Source: Candidula unifasciata
Lineage: Eukaryota; Mollusca; Gastropoda; Stylommatophora; Geomitridae
Assembly (NCBI GenBank): GCA_905116865.2
Contig: CAJHNH020004557.1
Coordinates: 362,036 to 426,035, forward strand
Length of the DNA: 64,000 nt
Direction of reading: 5' to 3'
Part shown: positions 1-11,429 of the stretch, in pieces
How the letters are laid out: every line of letters starts with the position of its first letter
How positions within the stretch are numbered: position 1 is the stretch's first letter
The notes under the pieces: generated by a model
What the model was told of the DNA's origin: nothing
Databases searched by the model: none
What the model saw: the letters and a program-made list of their open reading frames with translations, nothing else
Made by a program: the position numbers and the translations under genes

Positions 1-94
1 GTGGCGACAGCAGTAGCCATGCGGTCTGAAGCCCTCAGCTTCATGACCTTGGTCTTACACACAACTTGATGGTCAAGAATTTTTTTTTTAAATA
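1..94. other. short unique AT-rich stretch
   Basis: I see no gene or recognisable repeat before the MITE that follows. It ends in a T run and the TA dinucleotide used as that element's target. Confidence 0.4.
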
Positions 95-233
95 CAGTAA
101 AACCTCGTTAACACGAATTTCAGGAGACTGAAACTCAACTAACAACAAAACATCCCTGCTGCGAACAAAATTTTGTTAAATGTTAACCCACCATTCTGTT
201 TTTAAGCGAGTTTGTGTTAACGAGGTTTTAACA
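95..233. mobile_element. pogo/Tigger-like MITE with TA target duplication
   Basis: The 139-bp element begins CAGTAAAACCTCGTTAACAC and ends with a near-exact inverted copy (22 of about 23 bases pair). It is flanked by TA on both sides (93-94 and 234-235). The CAGT start, TIR-only structure and TA duplication fit non-autonomous pogo/Tc1-mariner elements. It has no coding capacity. Confidence 0.7.
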
Positions 234-471
234 TAAATGTAAATACACTAGCACAGACTAATGAGACACATGTACATACAATTATTGTTTGATTTTTGTG
301 ATTGTTTTTTTTTCCTGTATATATAAATTAATAAGTTGTAATTGTGGTAAAGCTTTGAATATGGAATGAAAATGATGTGCCATGCAGGATGTTAGTTGTT
401 AAAAGCGCAGTCACACAGAAAGATGCAGCTGTTACAATATGGCATTGCTATTTTAACTAAGTTTGTCAGAG

Positions 472-595
472 GGCCAAAACTTCGAAAATGAGGATCGTCA
501 CGGGCCAGAGACCCATACCCTATCATAGAAAGATCACAAATAAAATATAATTTGCAATGATCTGCGGGCCACTGCGGGCCAGATAAATGGCCCTG
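472..595 (+). mobile_element. fragment of hAT-like MITE (same family as 36930-37094)
   Basis: Blocks such as GAAAATGAGGATC, TGCAATGATC and GCGGGCCA align in order with the complete copy at 36930-37094. Both outer ends are lost here. Confidence 0.5.
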
Positions 596-607
596 CCATG
601 TGGCTTA

Positions 608-700
608 TCAAAACGAGTGGCTGGCTGAGTAGTTAAGAATGATGGGTTTTATTGGGGAAACCCAGGTTCAAATCCTTTATTGAATGTGGGGGGATATTTT
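608..700 (+). mobile_element. tRNA-like SINE head
   Basis: An A-box-like block TGGCTGAGTAGTTAAGA is followed about 40 bp later by the B-box-like GGTTCAAATCC, the spacing of a tRNA-derived SINE promoter. No cloverleaf closes cleanly, so I do not call a tRNA gene. Confidence 0.5.
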
Positions 701-719
701 CTGTTTACCGCAGAATCAA

Positions 720-1440
720 ATCGTAACCTGCATAGTCACTGGCGACTGCACTAGACACAGGCTCTTGATCTCCTGCACCGCCATAAGAAGGGGTATGTAC
801 AGGCAGCAGGTTTTTTTTTTAAAATCAAAATTAATTTGAAAAGACATGAAATCTAGCATGACAGTAGACATTAACCTTGTTACTCCAAAAAGCCGCAAAA
901 CAAACACTTTTGATTGGATCCAAATTCCCCTCAAGAGTCACTTTTCTGACTTGTCTATAGTGGTCTATTCACAAGAAGAAACGGTGTTGTACTTTCATCT
1001 GTTTTTGTGCTTTAATGAGGCTGGACTTTTCACACATTCACTTGTTTATTCATTGTATGTCTTGTAATTGACATATTTGTTTGCTGGTTTGAGTCTGTGC
1101 CAGGTTGTCTTTGACTGTAAATATTCAGGTCTTTCATTAATTTAATTTGTACAGAATGTCTTTTTTGATTTTTATTACCTGCAATTTTTATTCACTTGTA
1201 TTTTGAATGAGGTTGGTTACTGCCAGTGTTTGTTTGTTTGTTTGTTTAATGTGTAACTTTGTGTTGTCCCAGTTTATTCCCTCCATTTTTCACCCCTCGT
1301 GGCTGTCACTTAAAGGTTCGATTCCTTCAGATAACAGCATCTCAGTGTGGATGCCAAGCCAGCCGGGTAAATCCTAGATACCCTGTTCAGCCCCCAAGGA
1401 AGTTATATCTGCGGCACCAGTAACTGATTGGCTACAAAAG
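720..1440. other. gene-free unique sequence
   Basis: AT-rich DNA with short overlapping ORFs in opposite frames and no family resemblance. It contains a small (GTTT)n run near 1230. Nothing else stands out. Confidence 0.5.
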
Positions 1441-1444
1441 CTTC

Positions 1445-2072
1445 GTGTAACCTGCAGTCTTGTGTCTGTAAGGACATCATGGTGTAACCTGCGGTCTTGT
1501 GTCTGTAAGGACATCATGGTGTAACCTGCAGTCCTGTGTCTGTAAGGACATCATGGTGTAACCTGCAGTCCTGTGTCTGTAAGGACATCATGGTGTAACC
1601 TGCAGTCCTGTGTCTGTAAGGGACATCATGGTGTAACCTGCAGTCCTGTGTCTGTAAGGACATCATGGTGTAACCTGCAGTCTTGTGTAAGGACATCATG
1701 GTGTAACCTGCAGTCCTGTGTCTGTAAGGACATCATGGTGTAACCTGCAGTCTTGTGTAAAGACATCATGGTGTAACCTGCAGTCCTGTGTCTGTAAGGA
1801 CATCATGGTGTAACCTGCAGTCCTGTGTCTGTAAGGACATCATGGTGTAACCTGCAGTCCTGTGTCTGTAAGGACATCATGGTGTAACCTGCAGTCCTGT
1901 GTCTGTAAGGACATCATGGTGTAACCTGCAGTCTTGTGTAAGGACATCATGGTGTAACCTGCAGTCTTGTGTAAGGACATCATGGTGTAACCTGCAGTCT
2001 TGTGTAAAGACATCATGATGTAACCTGCAGTCCTGTGTCTGTAAGGACATCATGGTGTAACCTGCAGTATGT
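1445..2072. repeat. minisatellite array 1, 37/33-bp unit
   Basis: About 17 tandem units of 37 bp built around CCTGCAGTCCTGTGTCTG and GGACATCATGGT. A 33-bp variant lacks an internal TCTG and occurs in clustered copies. TGTC and GACA within the unit can pair. ORFs through it are repeat artefacts. Confidence 0.95.
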
Positions 2073-2084
2073 AAGGAACTGGGC

Positions 2085-2315
2085 TCACTTGAGGTGGTCA
2101 GGGCCATTTGAGAGCAAGTGGACAATGTGGAAGCGTGAAAGGGTGTCAAGAGAATGGTGCAGCTAACAGTAACCAGTGGATCTGGCTGACAATTACCACT
2201 CAGGTAAAAGGCAAGAATCCGTAATATAGGACCATTGGTTTTGGAACTCTTCACTGGCTGCTGAAATTAGGACAGTGGTCTTATGGGAATGTCCCAAGTG
2301 CTGTGATGTTTCGTA
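2085..2315 (+). mobile_element. 5'-truncated RNase H LINE, 3' end
   Basis: Contains the 3'-terminal signature shared by many copies here: GGAACTCTTCACTGGCTGCTG, then a block corresponding to TTATGGGAATGTCCCAAGTG, then GCTGTGATGTT. In better copies this follows the RNase H domain. No intact frame. Confidence 0.6.
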
Positions 2316-2639
2316 GATGAACTCATTTGGGCAAATGTGTGTGTTCGTTTAATACATGGAGAGATGCTATAGAAAACCAGATGAGGTGTGGCTAGTATAC
2401 TTGCATTCCAGGTCAGTGCTCACGTGTTCAAATCTTTCTGAGGTAGACAATTTTTGTGTGTAGATATGAACCTCTGCTCTCAGGTTGGCCAAGCCTAAGA
2501 CCAGTACCAGAAAGTGTTTTTGAAAGTAATGGCAGCTGACTTGATTTTATTGGTCTAAAATTTAGAACAAGCACCAGATACTTAATGTAACTGTGGAAGA
2601 ATGGTTTGTTGAAAGATGGAACATTTGTTGTAAGAATAA

Positions 2640-3015
2640 ATAAAATGTTTTGTAGTACGAACAAATAGTATTGTTTGGCCTACGGTAGACGGATAAAAGT
2701 TTGTTGGTTGTAAGAGTAAACAGGTAGTAGTATGTGACTTGCTAAAGACAAGTAAAAGTTGTTTGTTTTAAGAATGGAGATTTGTTGTAAGTATAAGATA
2801 GATAGTAAGAATAAACAAACTGTTGCAAGAACAAACAGTCAGTAATATGTGAAATTCTGTAGAAAGTTTGTTTTGTTTTAAGAATGAACAAATAAATGGT
2901 TTTGTACTACAAAGAAATAGTAGAGTTTGGCTTGCTGTATACAGATAAAAGGTTTTGTTGTAAGAAGAAACAATATGAAGAGCAGTCGGTCCTGCTGTAG
3001 ACAGATAAAAGGTTT
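2640..3015. repeat. old degenerate tandem repeat, about 70-bp unit
   Basis: Roughly five diverged copies of a block with GTAGACAGATAAAAG followed by TTTGTTGTAAGAATAAACA. Divergence is high, so the array is old compared with its neighbours. Confidence 0.6.
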
Positions 3016-3179
3016 CGTCTTGTGGTAGTCTTTAGTGTCACTGATCAACTCCACTCTGTAAGTCGACTACATATGTAACTTGTGGGTTAAGACCATTACA
3101 AATTAGGAGAGCTTAGACCAGAACAGTTTTGTAAATTGGTTTCTGGAGTGTGATGTTGTCTTCTTCGTATTCACAGGCT

Positions 3180-3372
3180 TCAAACTCTGGGAAAAAAAGT
3201 TCTGGTTGTTTCCACTTCTGGACTTGTTTCTTGCTCCGGGACTTTCAAGTTCTGTGACTTTGAGGAGAGTTTTGCGTGCAGACCTGTTTTACAGATCTGG
3301 CTTTTATGTGTGCAGATGTTTGGGCCCTCACAGCTCAGGCAGATGTGCTCTGACTTCAAAGGAAATGTAGAT
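3180..3372 (-). mobile_element. R4 interspersed repeat, antisense copy
   Basis: Carries the R4 blocks GTTCTGGTTGTTTCCACTTC, TTTTACAGATCTGGCTT and GGCAGATGTGCTCTGACTT. R4 is defined from nine copies in this window; full sense copies end in (GAA)n. Confidence 0.65.
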
Positions 3373-3526
3373 CCCATCTACATTTGCCAGACTCCCAGTT
3401 GTGACCCTGTCTCTAGGATGACCACGGGGAAGTGTAGTATATAGTCTTGGCTTGTTTGATTCTTGGTCCTGGTGCACCAGCGCATGCGGTTCAGCAAATC
3501 TGCACCCCCATAAGTCATGAAAGACG

Positions 3527-4575
3527 CAGATATTGCAGCCTGACTGAGCTGACAACCTCAGGCACAGATATTGCAGCCTGACTGAGCTGACAACCTCAGA
3601 CACAGATATTGCAGCCTGACTGAGCTGACAGCCTCAGACACAGATTTTGCAGCCTGACTTAAGCTGACAACCTCAGACACAGATATTGCAGCCTGACTTG
3701 AGCTGACAACCTCAGACACAGATATTGCAGCCTGACTGAGCTGACAACCTCAGACACAGATATTGCAGCCTGACTGAGCTGACAACCTCAGACACAGATA
3801 TTGCAGCCTGACTGAGCTGACAACCTCAGACACAGATATTGCAGCCTGACTGAGCTGAAAACCTCAGACACAGATATTGCGGCATGACTGAGCTGAAAAC
3901 CTCAGACACAGATATTGCGGCCTGACTGAGCTGAAAACCTCAGACACAGATATTGCAGCCAGACTGAGCTGAAAACCTCAGACACAGATATTGCGGCCTG
4001 ACTGAGCTAAAAACCTCACAGATACCGCAACCTGACTGAGCTGAAAACCTCAGACACAGATACCACAACATGACTGAGCTGAAAACCTCAGACACAGATA
4101 TTGCGGCATGACTGAGCTGAAAACCTCAGACACAGATATTGCAACCTGACTGAGCTGACAACCTCACAGATACCGCAACCTGACTGAGCTGAAAACCTTA
4201 CAGATATTGCAGCCTGACTGAGCTGACAACCTCAGACACAGATACCGCAACCTGACTGAGCTGACAACCTCAGACACAGATACCGCAACCTGACTGAGCT
4301 GAAAACCTCAGACACAGATATTGCGGCATGACTGAGCTGACAACCTCAGACACAGATATTGCAACCTGACTGAGCTGACAACCTCAGACACAGATACCGC
4401 AACCTGACTGAGCTGACAACCTCAGACACAGATACCGCAACCTGACTGAGCTGAAAACCTCACAGATATTGCAGCCTGACTGAGCTGACAACCTCAGACA
4501 CAGATATTGCAGCCTGACTGAGCTGACAACCTCAGACACAGATACCGCAACATGACTGAGCTGACAACCTCAATA
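3527..4575. repeat. minisatellite array 2, 38-bp unit
   Basis: About 27 units of CAGATATTGCAGCCTGACTG plus AGCTGACAACCTCAGACA. A 34-bp form lacks an internal 4 bp. Variants (TATTGCAG, ACCGCAAC, GCGGCATG) cluster regionally, indicating local duplication of blocks. Confidence 0.95.
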
Positions 4576-4789
4576 CAGTTTGCCAATCAGAAGAAAAATA
4601 GGTCTTGACTGTTTGGACTTTGCATATAAATGTGTCTGGGAGGTAATATGGTCAGCCTCGTGCCAGCCTTCCTTAGTAGCCTTGTACTACATGCATGGCT
4701 AGTTGCAGTGTGTCGGCTTACCTTATGTCTTAGTTGGGTTGTCCTTGCACTGGCACCTGCAGGGTAAAAGGACTAAAGGTCCTCATGTT

Positions 4790-5082
4790 GTTTCCAAGGC
4801 CCAATTTTGACCCCAAAAACAACATAACCACTACCCCCGTCCTTAACAAGTTTGTTGTACAGGGCATCTAATTAGGGATGTCTCCTTCCAAGTCAGCGAG
4901 CAGCTGCCTGAGAGGCAAATAACTAACAGTCTGCATATAAATAAATAAGCTATATATGTGAAACTGATGTGCAAAACAAAACAAAAAAAAATAAATTTTG
5001 AGAACAGGACCAGAGTCCAGAAGTGGATAAACAACCAGAACTTTCCGTTGAAGTTTACAGCTGGTGAACGCTAAAAAGAAAC
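4790..5082 (+). mobile_element. R4 interspersed repeat, sense copy
   Basis: In sense order: CTGCCTGAGAGGCAAA, ACAGTCTGCATA, GAACAGGACCAGAGTCCAGA, AACAACCAGAACTTTCCG and CAGCTGGTGAACGC. The tail is A-rich rather than pure GAA. Confidence 0.65.
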
Positions 5083-5110
5083 AAGGAATAAAGTCAGACC
5101 CAAAAAAATG

Positions 5111-5985
5111 AAAACATGAAGAGGAAATAAGACAGGCTGAACTGCAAGCAATAGGATAGGACAACAACATGAGTTGGTAGCGGACCTGTTAAGCATTGGA
5201 GATTAAAGGGCAGTTGGGCGTGGGGAAGAAAGAACACTTGGGCATTGTTGTTGTCCGGCCTAATACTGTATATGTTTCTGTCTACATGACGATATGTTTT
5301 TCCAATTTTTTTGTATGTTTAAATCTGGGACTCATCTTATGCACAAAATGTGATTAAAATATTAGTTTTTTTAAATTTTAGGCTAAAAAACTTGGGTTGT
5401 CTTTTACAAGGGAGATTCTTGTACATGAAAAAATACACAAAGTGAGATAGTTTCTGTTTGAAATTTTCACTTGTCCGCATCAATCCAACAACAACCTCAT
5501 TCAGGTAATGAACTAACCCATTCTACACTGATTTGCTAAACAGACTCGAATTTTGTGTCTGGGGTATTTTTTTTAAAAACCATTTTTGTATATTCCATAT
5601 CACTTGTAAATAACTGAAGCATTTGTATAAATCTGTGGTTTTTTTAAATGCCAGGTACTAGGAACACATTTTGCAATGACAGTTACTCATGACAGCATTT
5701 TAAAATATAATTGTATTTATTTTGTGATATCTAACAGCAAAACGTATACTATTTGTTTCTGTGTGGGTCCCAGGGCCCCATGATTTGGGGGGGGGGGGAG
5801 GTTTAACTTATGTAGCTCTGTTGCTTAAAAACATGTTGTCATAGGCAACTGATTAAGGATTAGCTGACATTTGATGAAAAGCACAGATATCACAGCCTAG
5901 CTGTGCACCACATCACATTACCAAATGCTCTTTTGAAAGGGGATGCAGAAGAAGAAGAATCTTGTCAGGGGCAGTGAGCAAGTGG
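5111..5985. other. gene-free AT-rich sequence with a short G run
   Basis: No coding frame longer than about 60 codons and no recognised repeat. It contains a G homopolymer of about 12 near 5788 and ends at the next minisatellite. Confidence 0.5.
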
Positions 5986-5989
5986 ATCT

Positions 5990-6772
5990 GTGGATTTCAC
6001 AAGCAGTGGCAATGGGGGATAAGTTGATATCAACTTCCACCAGCAGTGGCTGTGGGGGATAAGTTGAGGATATCAACTCCCATGAGCAGTGGCTGTGGGG
6101 GATAAGTTGAGGATATCAACTCCCATGAGCAGTGGCTGTGAGGGATAAGTTGAGGATATCAACTCCCATGAGCAGTGGCTGTGGGGGATAAGTTGAGGAT
6201 ATCAACTCCCATGAGCAGTGGCTGTGGGGGATAAGTTGAAGATATTAACTCCCATGAGCAGTGGCTGTGGGGGATAAGTTGAGGATATCAACTTCCATGA
6301 GCAGTGGCAGTGGGGGATAAGTTGAGGATATCAACTCCCATGAGCAGTGGCGGATAAGTTGAGGTTATCAACTCCCACGAGCAGTGGCAGATATGTTGAG
6401 GTTATCGACTCCCATGAGCAGTGGTGGATAAGTTGAGGTTATCGACTCCGGCGAGCAGTGGCAGATAAGTTGAGGTTATCAACTCCTATGAGCAGTGGCG
6501 GATAGATTGAGGATATCAACTCCTATGAGCAGTGGCAGATAAGTTAAGGATATCAACTCCTATGAGCAGTGGTGGATAAGTTGAGGTTATCAACTCCCAC
6601 AAGCAGTGGGGGATAAGTTGAGGATATTAACTCCCATGAGCAGTACTACTGGAGGATAAGTTGAGGATATCAACACCCATGAGCAGTGCTACTGGAGGAT
6701 AAGTTGAGGATATCAACTCCCATGAGCAGTGCCACTGGAGGATAAGGTGAGGATATCAACTCTCAGTGAATG
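5990..6772. repeat. minisatellite array 3, 43/36-bp unit with built-in hairpin
   Basis: About 20 copies of GGGGGATAAGTTGAGGATAT plus CAACTCCCATGAGCAGTGG. Every unit contains AGTTGA-GGATA-TCAACT, a 6-bp stem with a 5-base loop. The first half keeps a 43-bp unit with GGCTGT; the second half has lost that block. Confidence 0.95.
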
Positions 6773-6784
6773 AAAATATGGCAA

Positions 6785-7060
6785 TGCTACCCTGAACTTG
6801 TGGGAGTCCGTGAGAGCGGAACTGGTCAACTCTCAGAACACTCAGACAGAACATGATTAGATAATTATAGTATGAGGAGAAATGGTGCAGTGGGAAATGA
6901 CCTAGTGGGTCTGGCCGAGACTGCACACTCAGAGGAGCGGCAAGATGGACACTACAAACTACTACTACTACCATCAGCACTGGAACTCTTCTTGGATGCT
7001 GAAGACAGGAACACAGTGCTTATGGGGACATCCTGAACATTCAGATCTGGATTGTCCTCA
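6785..7060 (+). mobile_element. 5'-truncated RNase H LINE, 3' end
   Basis: Ends with the shared signature GGAACTCTTCTTGGATGCTG, then CAGTGCTTATGGGGACATCC. It is the same family as 2085-2315 and in the same orientation. Confidence 0.55.
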
Positions 7061-7267
7061 AATTACAGGTTTGATTTTAAAATGGGAATGCTATCAGTAA
7101 TGCAGAAGCTAGGGCACATACAGCAAAGGGCCTATTACTGAGTCTTGAGTATACGCCCCCCCCCCTTTCCCCAGGGTGTGCCAAACGTTTCTGTTTTCTT
7201 TACATAGAAAGAATAAACATTCTTGTTTTTTCTTTATGAAAACCATTTTTAAACATATAATATGCTG

Positions 7268-7410
7268 TACTAGGGAGTTGCTGTGGCGTAGTGACTAGAT
7301 GCTCGCTGGCGGAGCCGGACTGTTTTCACAAATGACCTTGTCTTCCAGGTCGACCCAGCCTTGAGTGGGTACCGGGTCCAGCACTCGGGGTGAACACCTT
7401 ACCTTGAGAC
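7268..7410 (+). mobile_element. S1 SINE, 5' half
   Basis: A tRNA-like head (TGGCGTAGTGACTAGATG), then the S1 core GGTCGACCCAGCCTTGAGTG and GGGTACCGGGT. It stops before the 3' half seen in the complete copy at 63361. Confidence 0.65.
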
Positions 7411-7482
7411 CACTCAAGTCCCCAATCTTTGAATGAGTTAAAATGATAAATAATGAAACAGGAAGAATTCCAAGTAATATAA

Positions 7483-8092
7483 CATGTTGAATGTTACAGG
7501 TAACATGACATGTTGAATAGGTCAATGTTACAGGTAACATGTTGAATAGGTCAGTGTTACAGGTAACATGTTGAATAGGTCAATGTTACAAGTAACATAA
7601 CATGTTGAATAGGTCAATGTTACAGGTAACATGTTGAATAGGTCAGTGTTACAGGTAACATGTTGAATAGGTCAATGTTACAAGTAACATCACATGTTGA
7701 ATAGGTCAATGTTACAGGTAACATCACATGTTGAATAGGTCAATGTTACAGGTAACATCACATGTTGAATAGGTCAATGTTACAGGTAACATCACATGTT
7801 GAATAGGTCAATGTTACAGGTAACATCACATGTTGAATAGGTCAATGTTACAGGTAACATCACATGTTGAATAGGTCAATGTTACAGGTAACATCACATG
7901 TTGAATAGGTCAATGTTACAGGTAACATCACATGTTGAATAGGTCAATGTAACAGGTAACATCACATGTTGAATAGGTCAATGTTACAAGTAACAACATC
8001 ACATGTTGAATTGGTCAGTGTTACAGGTAACATCACATGTTGAATTGGTCAGTGTTACAGGTAACATCACATGTTGCATAGGTCAATGTTAC
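7483..8092. repeat. minisatellite array 4, 34/29-bp unit
   Basis: About 19 units of AATAGGTCAATGTTACAGGT plus AACATCACATGTTG, with 29-bp variants lacking ATCAC at the left end. GTTACAGGTAAC inside each unit is an imperfect palindrome. Short ORFs starting in it are artefacts. Confidence 0.95.
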
Positions 8093-8164
8093 AGAATAAT
8101 TCCCACTCTCCCCCAAAACCTGCCAATCACTGCTTTTATTTCACCACTTTTGCGGTGTATGTGG

Positions 8165-8345
8165 GGGGTCTTTGAGCCTGAGGATTTACAGACGCATGAC
8201 TAGTGCTGTCACCACGGTTGTGCAGGGGTTTTTGATTTTTTGCCTATGCCAGAAAAAATCTCTAACCTTACAAAGGATTCGAACCTGGGTCTCCCGCTGG
8301 CGAGCCCAACGTTCTAACCATTCGGCCAATAATGCAAGAGGAGGA
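8165..8345 (-). mobile_element. S2 tRNA-derived SINE
   Basis: On the minus strand: A box TGGCCGAATGGTTAGAACG, then B box GGTTCGAATCC, then a body ending GACAGCACTAGTCATGC and CTCAAAGACCC. A body fragment recurs at 54790-54912. Confidence 0.65.
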
Positions 8346-8404
8346 TTTCTACAATGTTTCCCATGCAGGGTTATAAAGGAACATAAAAGTTCCTTGACAA
8401 TGAA

Positions 8405-8662
8405 ACGATGTGTAATAACACAGGTCTAGCCCTACAAGCCTGATTCTTCAAAGGCAGGGAAAAGGTCCTATAAGTAAAGTAAAGGACCCTTTTCCGTGCC
8501 TTCAGGCACATAGGGCTAGACCTATATTTTATAGACCAGTCAGCACTCTGTGGGTGATGTGGTTAGCATCATGCTGGCCGCCTTTACTTCCGGGGACTGC
8601 ATCTGATACCCACTCAAGGCTGGTTTGACATGGCAGCCAAGGTCATTTTTGACAAAAAAGAA
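8405..8662 (-). mobile_element. S1 SINE, 3' half, antisense
   Basis: Reverse of the S1 3' half: GGGCTAGACCTATATTTTAT, GTGATGTGGTTAGCATCATG and CTGGCCGCCTTTACTTCC. The tail AAGTAAAGTAAAGGACCC is next to a partial second copy at 8420-8470. Confidence 0.65.
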
Positions 8663-8681
8663 ATCAGGACCTGGTACATAG

Positions 8682-9112
8682 GAACTATTAGCTCCCTTTC
8701 ATGAGTATCTGGAACTATTAGCTTCCTGTCATGAGCACCTGGAACTATAGGCCCCTGTCATGAGCACCTAGAACTATAGGCCCCTGTCATGAGTACCTGG
8801 AACCATAGGCCCCTGTCATGAGCACCTAGAACTATAGGCCCCTGTCATGAGCACCTGGAACTATAGGCCCCTGTCATGAGCACCTGGAACTATACCCCCC
8901 TGTCATGAGCACCTGGAACTATAGGCCCCTGTCATGAGCACCTGGAACTATAGGCCCCTGTCATGAGCACCTGGAACTATAGGCCCCTGTCATGAGCACC
9001 TGGAACTATAGGCCTTCCTGTCATGAGCACCTGGAACTATAGGCCTTCCTGTCATGAGCACCTAGAACTATAGGCCCCTGTCATGAGCACCTGGAACTAT
9101 AGGCCCCTGGCT
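8682..9112. repeat. minisatellite array 5, 29-bp unit
   Basis: About 15 copies of AACTATAGGCCCCTGTCATG plus AGCACCTGG. The reverse complement contains TTCCAGGTGCTCATGAC, which differs by one base from a segment of the array 7 unit 1.2 kb away. Confidence 0.95.
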
Positions 9113-9231
9113 ATACCACAGCAGCTCAAATAGACTTTTTAAAACAGTGTTTCTAGATCTTGCTTGCATTTTTATGAATCTCTCTTCTATACTTTCTCCA
9201 TTGCCATTTCATGAATCTCCTTTCCTGTACT

Positions 9232-9735
9232 TTATCAGGCTGTGCTGTCTCATACTGTGAATCTCTGCTGCTATACTCTCAAGTTGTGAATCTCCCCAAC
9301 TGTGCTGTCTCATACTGTGAATCTCTGCTGCTATACTCTCATACTGTGAATCTCTGCTGCTATACTCTCAAGTTGTGAATCTCCCCAACTGTGCTGTCTC
9401 ATACTGTGAATCTCTGCTGCTATACTCTCATACTGTGAATCTCCCCAACTGTGCTGTCTCATACTGTGAATCTCTGCTGCTATACTCTCATACTGTGAAT
9501 CTCTGCTGCTATACTCTCATACTGTGAATCTCCCCAACTGTGCTGTCTCATACTGTGAATCTCTGCTGCTATACTCTCATACTGTGAATCTCTGCTGCTA
9601 TACTCTCATACTGTGAATCTCTGCTGCTATACTCTCATACTGTGAATCTCTGCTGCTATACTCTCAAGCTGTGAATCTCCCCAACTGTGCTGTCTCATAC
9701 TGTGAATCTCTGCTGCTATACTCTCAAGTTGTGAA
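9232..9735. repeat. minisatellite array 6, 29-31-bp alternating units
   Basis: Two related units alternate: CTATACTCTCATACTGTGAA plus TCTCTGCTG, and a form with TCTCCCCAACTGTGCTGTC. The alternation gives an irregular higher-order pattern of about 17 units. Confidence 0.92.
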
Positions 9736-10020
9736 ACTTGCTGCACCAGTGCTGAAGTCTCAGAACCACTGTGTACGTACTTTCCCTCTGTATGTATATG
9801 TGTGTGTATGTATACATATATATGATCTTATGTGATCTGGTAAGGCCATGTTTCCCGTTTTTACTGTTGAGAATCTCTCTTATAGAGAGTGAACAACCCG
9901 GGTGTGTTGACACCTGTTTTGTACTTACTTTTATGTAAATAAAGTTTTCTTTTATTTATTTGTTTTTAATTAAACTTCCAGACTGCTTTATTTTGTGTCT
10001 GTGGAATGTGTATCTGTGAC

Positions 10021-10043
10021 GTATATAAATATATATATATATA

Positions 10044-10116
<73 letters not shown>
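10021..10116. repeat. (AT)n microsatellite
   Basis: About 90 bp of almost uninterrupted AT/TA with one early TATCTA break. Such tracts readily form cruciforms. Confidence 0.97.
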
Positions 10117-10119
<3 letters not shown>

Positions 10120-10239
10120 GTGTGTGTGTGGACAACTTTATGTGTTGGGAACCAAATATTTAAATATTGCTAGTTATAATTTTCTGCAAAACTATGAAAG
10201 TTCAAGTGACCAATACATAATGGGGTCAGTGTTTCCAAG

Positions 10240-10998
10240 TGCTCAAGGGAGGAGGGAGTTCCAAGTGCTCATTACAGGAGGCCAGCATTTCCAGGCGTTC
10301 ATGACTGAAGGTCAGTATTTCCAAGTGCTCATGACTGAAGGTCAGTATTTCCAAGTGCTCATGACTGAAGGTCAGTATTTCCAAGTGCTCATGACTGAAG
10401 GTCAGTATTTCCAAGTGCTCATGACTGAAGGTCAGTATTTCCAAGTGCTCATGACTGGAGGTCAGTATTTCCAAGTGCTCATGACTGGAGGTCAGTATTT
10501 CCAAGTGCTCATGACTGAAGGTCAGTATTTCCAAGTGCTCATGACTGAAGGTCAGTATTTACAAGTGCTAATGACTGGAGGTCAGTATTTCCAAGTGCTC
10601 ATGACTGAAGGTCAGTATTTCCAAGTGCTCATGACTGAAGGTCAGTATTTCCAAGTGCTCATGACTGGAGGTCAGTATTTCCAAGTGCTCATGACTGAAG
10701 GTCAGTATTTCCAAGTGCTCATGACTGGAGGTCAGTATTTTCAAGTGCTCATGACTGGAGGTCAGTATTTCCAAGTGCTCATGACTGGAGGTCAGTATTT
10801 TCAAGTGCTCATGACTGAAGGTCAGTATTTCCAAGTGCTCATGACTGAACGTCAGTATTTCCAAGTGTTCATGACTATTAATCAGTATTTTCAAGTGCTC
10901 ATGACTGAAGGTCAGTATTTCCAAGTGCTCATGACTGAAGGTCAGTATTTCCAAGTGCTCATGACTGAAGAAAGGCCAACATTTCCAAGTGCTCATAA
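10240..10998. repeat. minisatellite array 7, 30-bp unit
   Basis: About 25 units of TCAGTATTTCCAAGTGCTCA plus TGACTGAAGG (or GGAGG). The unit is a multiple of three without stops, so a 342-codon ORF crosses it on the plus strand and further frames stay open on the minus strand. I treat these as artefacts. Confidence 0.95.
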
Positions 10999-11059
10999 GT
11001 GCAAGGAAGTATTTAGGACGTAACTTCAATACCACATTTTGTATCTGTGTATAGAATCT

Positions 11060-11372
11060 CATCTCACAATCACCTGTGTAAACAATCACCGTATAACTAT
11101 CTGTAAAAAATTAACTTTGTGTATACCATCATTGTAGTTATATGTATACAACCATTTTTTTTATACATTCATTGTAAAGTTATATGTATACAATATATGC
11201 TGCACAATCACTATACAATTATCCGTATACAATCAATGTTATACAAGCATCATACAACTATCTGTACACAATCAATTTTAACATATAATCATTTGTATAT
11301 ACAATCAACCTCATCTGATAATCACCTGCAGAAACAATCAATTATAGCCTAAAATCACCTGTGTTTATCAAA
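11060..11372. repeat. degenerate tandem repeat, about 45-bp unit
   Basis: Diverged repeats of ACAATCA, then TATACAATTATCTGTATAC. It adjoins the young array 7 but is clearly older. Confidence 0.55.
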
Positions 11373-11429
11373 TTGCTGGAAACAGCCTGTGAGGCCAAGG
11401 AGACAATTCCTCACTATGAGGCATATGAT

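Noticed and set aside
7483..8092. possible CRISPR-like array
   Set aside because: Units are contiguous with no variable spacers, and the genome is eukaryotic. It is a minisatellite. The same applies to arrays 2, 8 and 11.
9995..11023. 342-codon plus ORF with repeated GQYFQVLMTE
   Set aside because: It follows from a stop-free 30-bp tandem unit, and the opposite strand is also open. There is no splice or start context, and it begins in an (AT)n tract.
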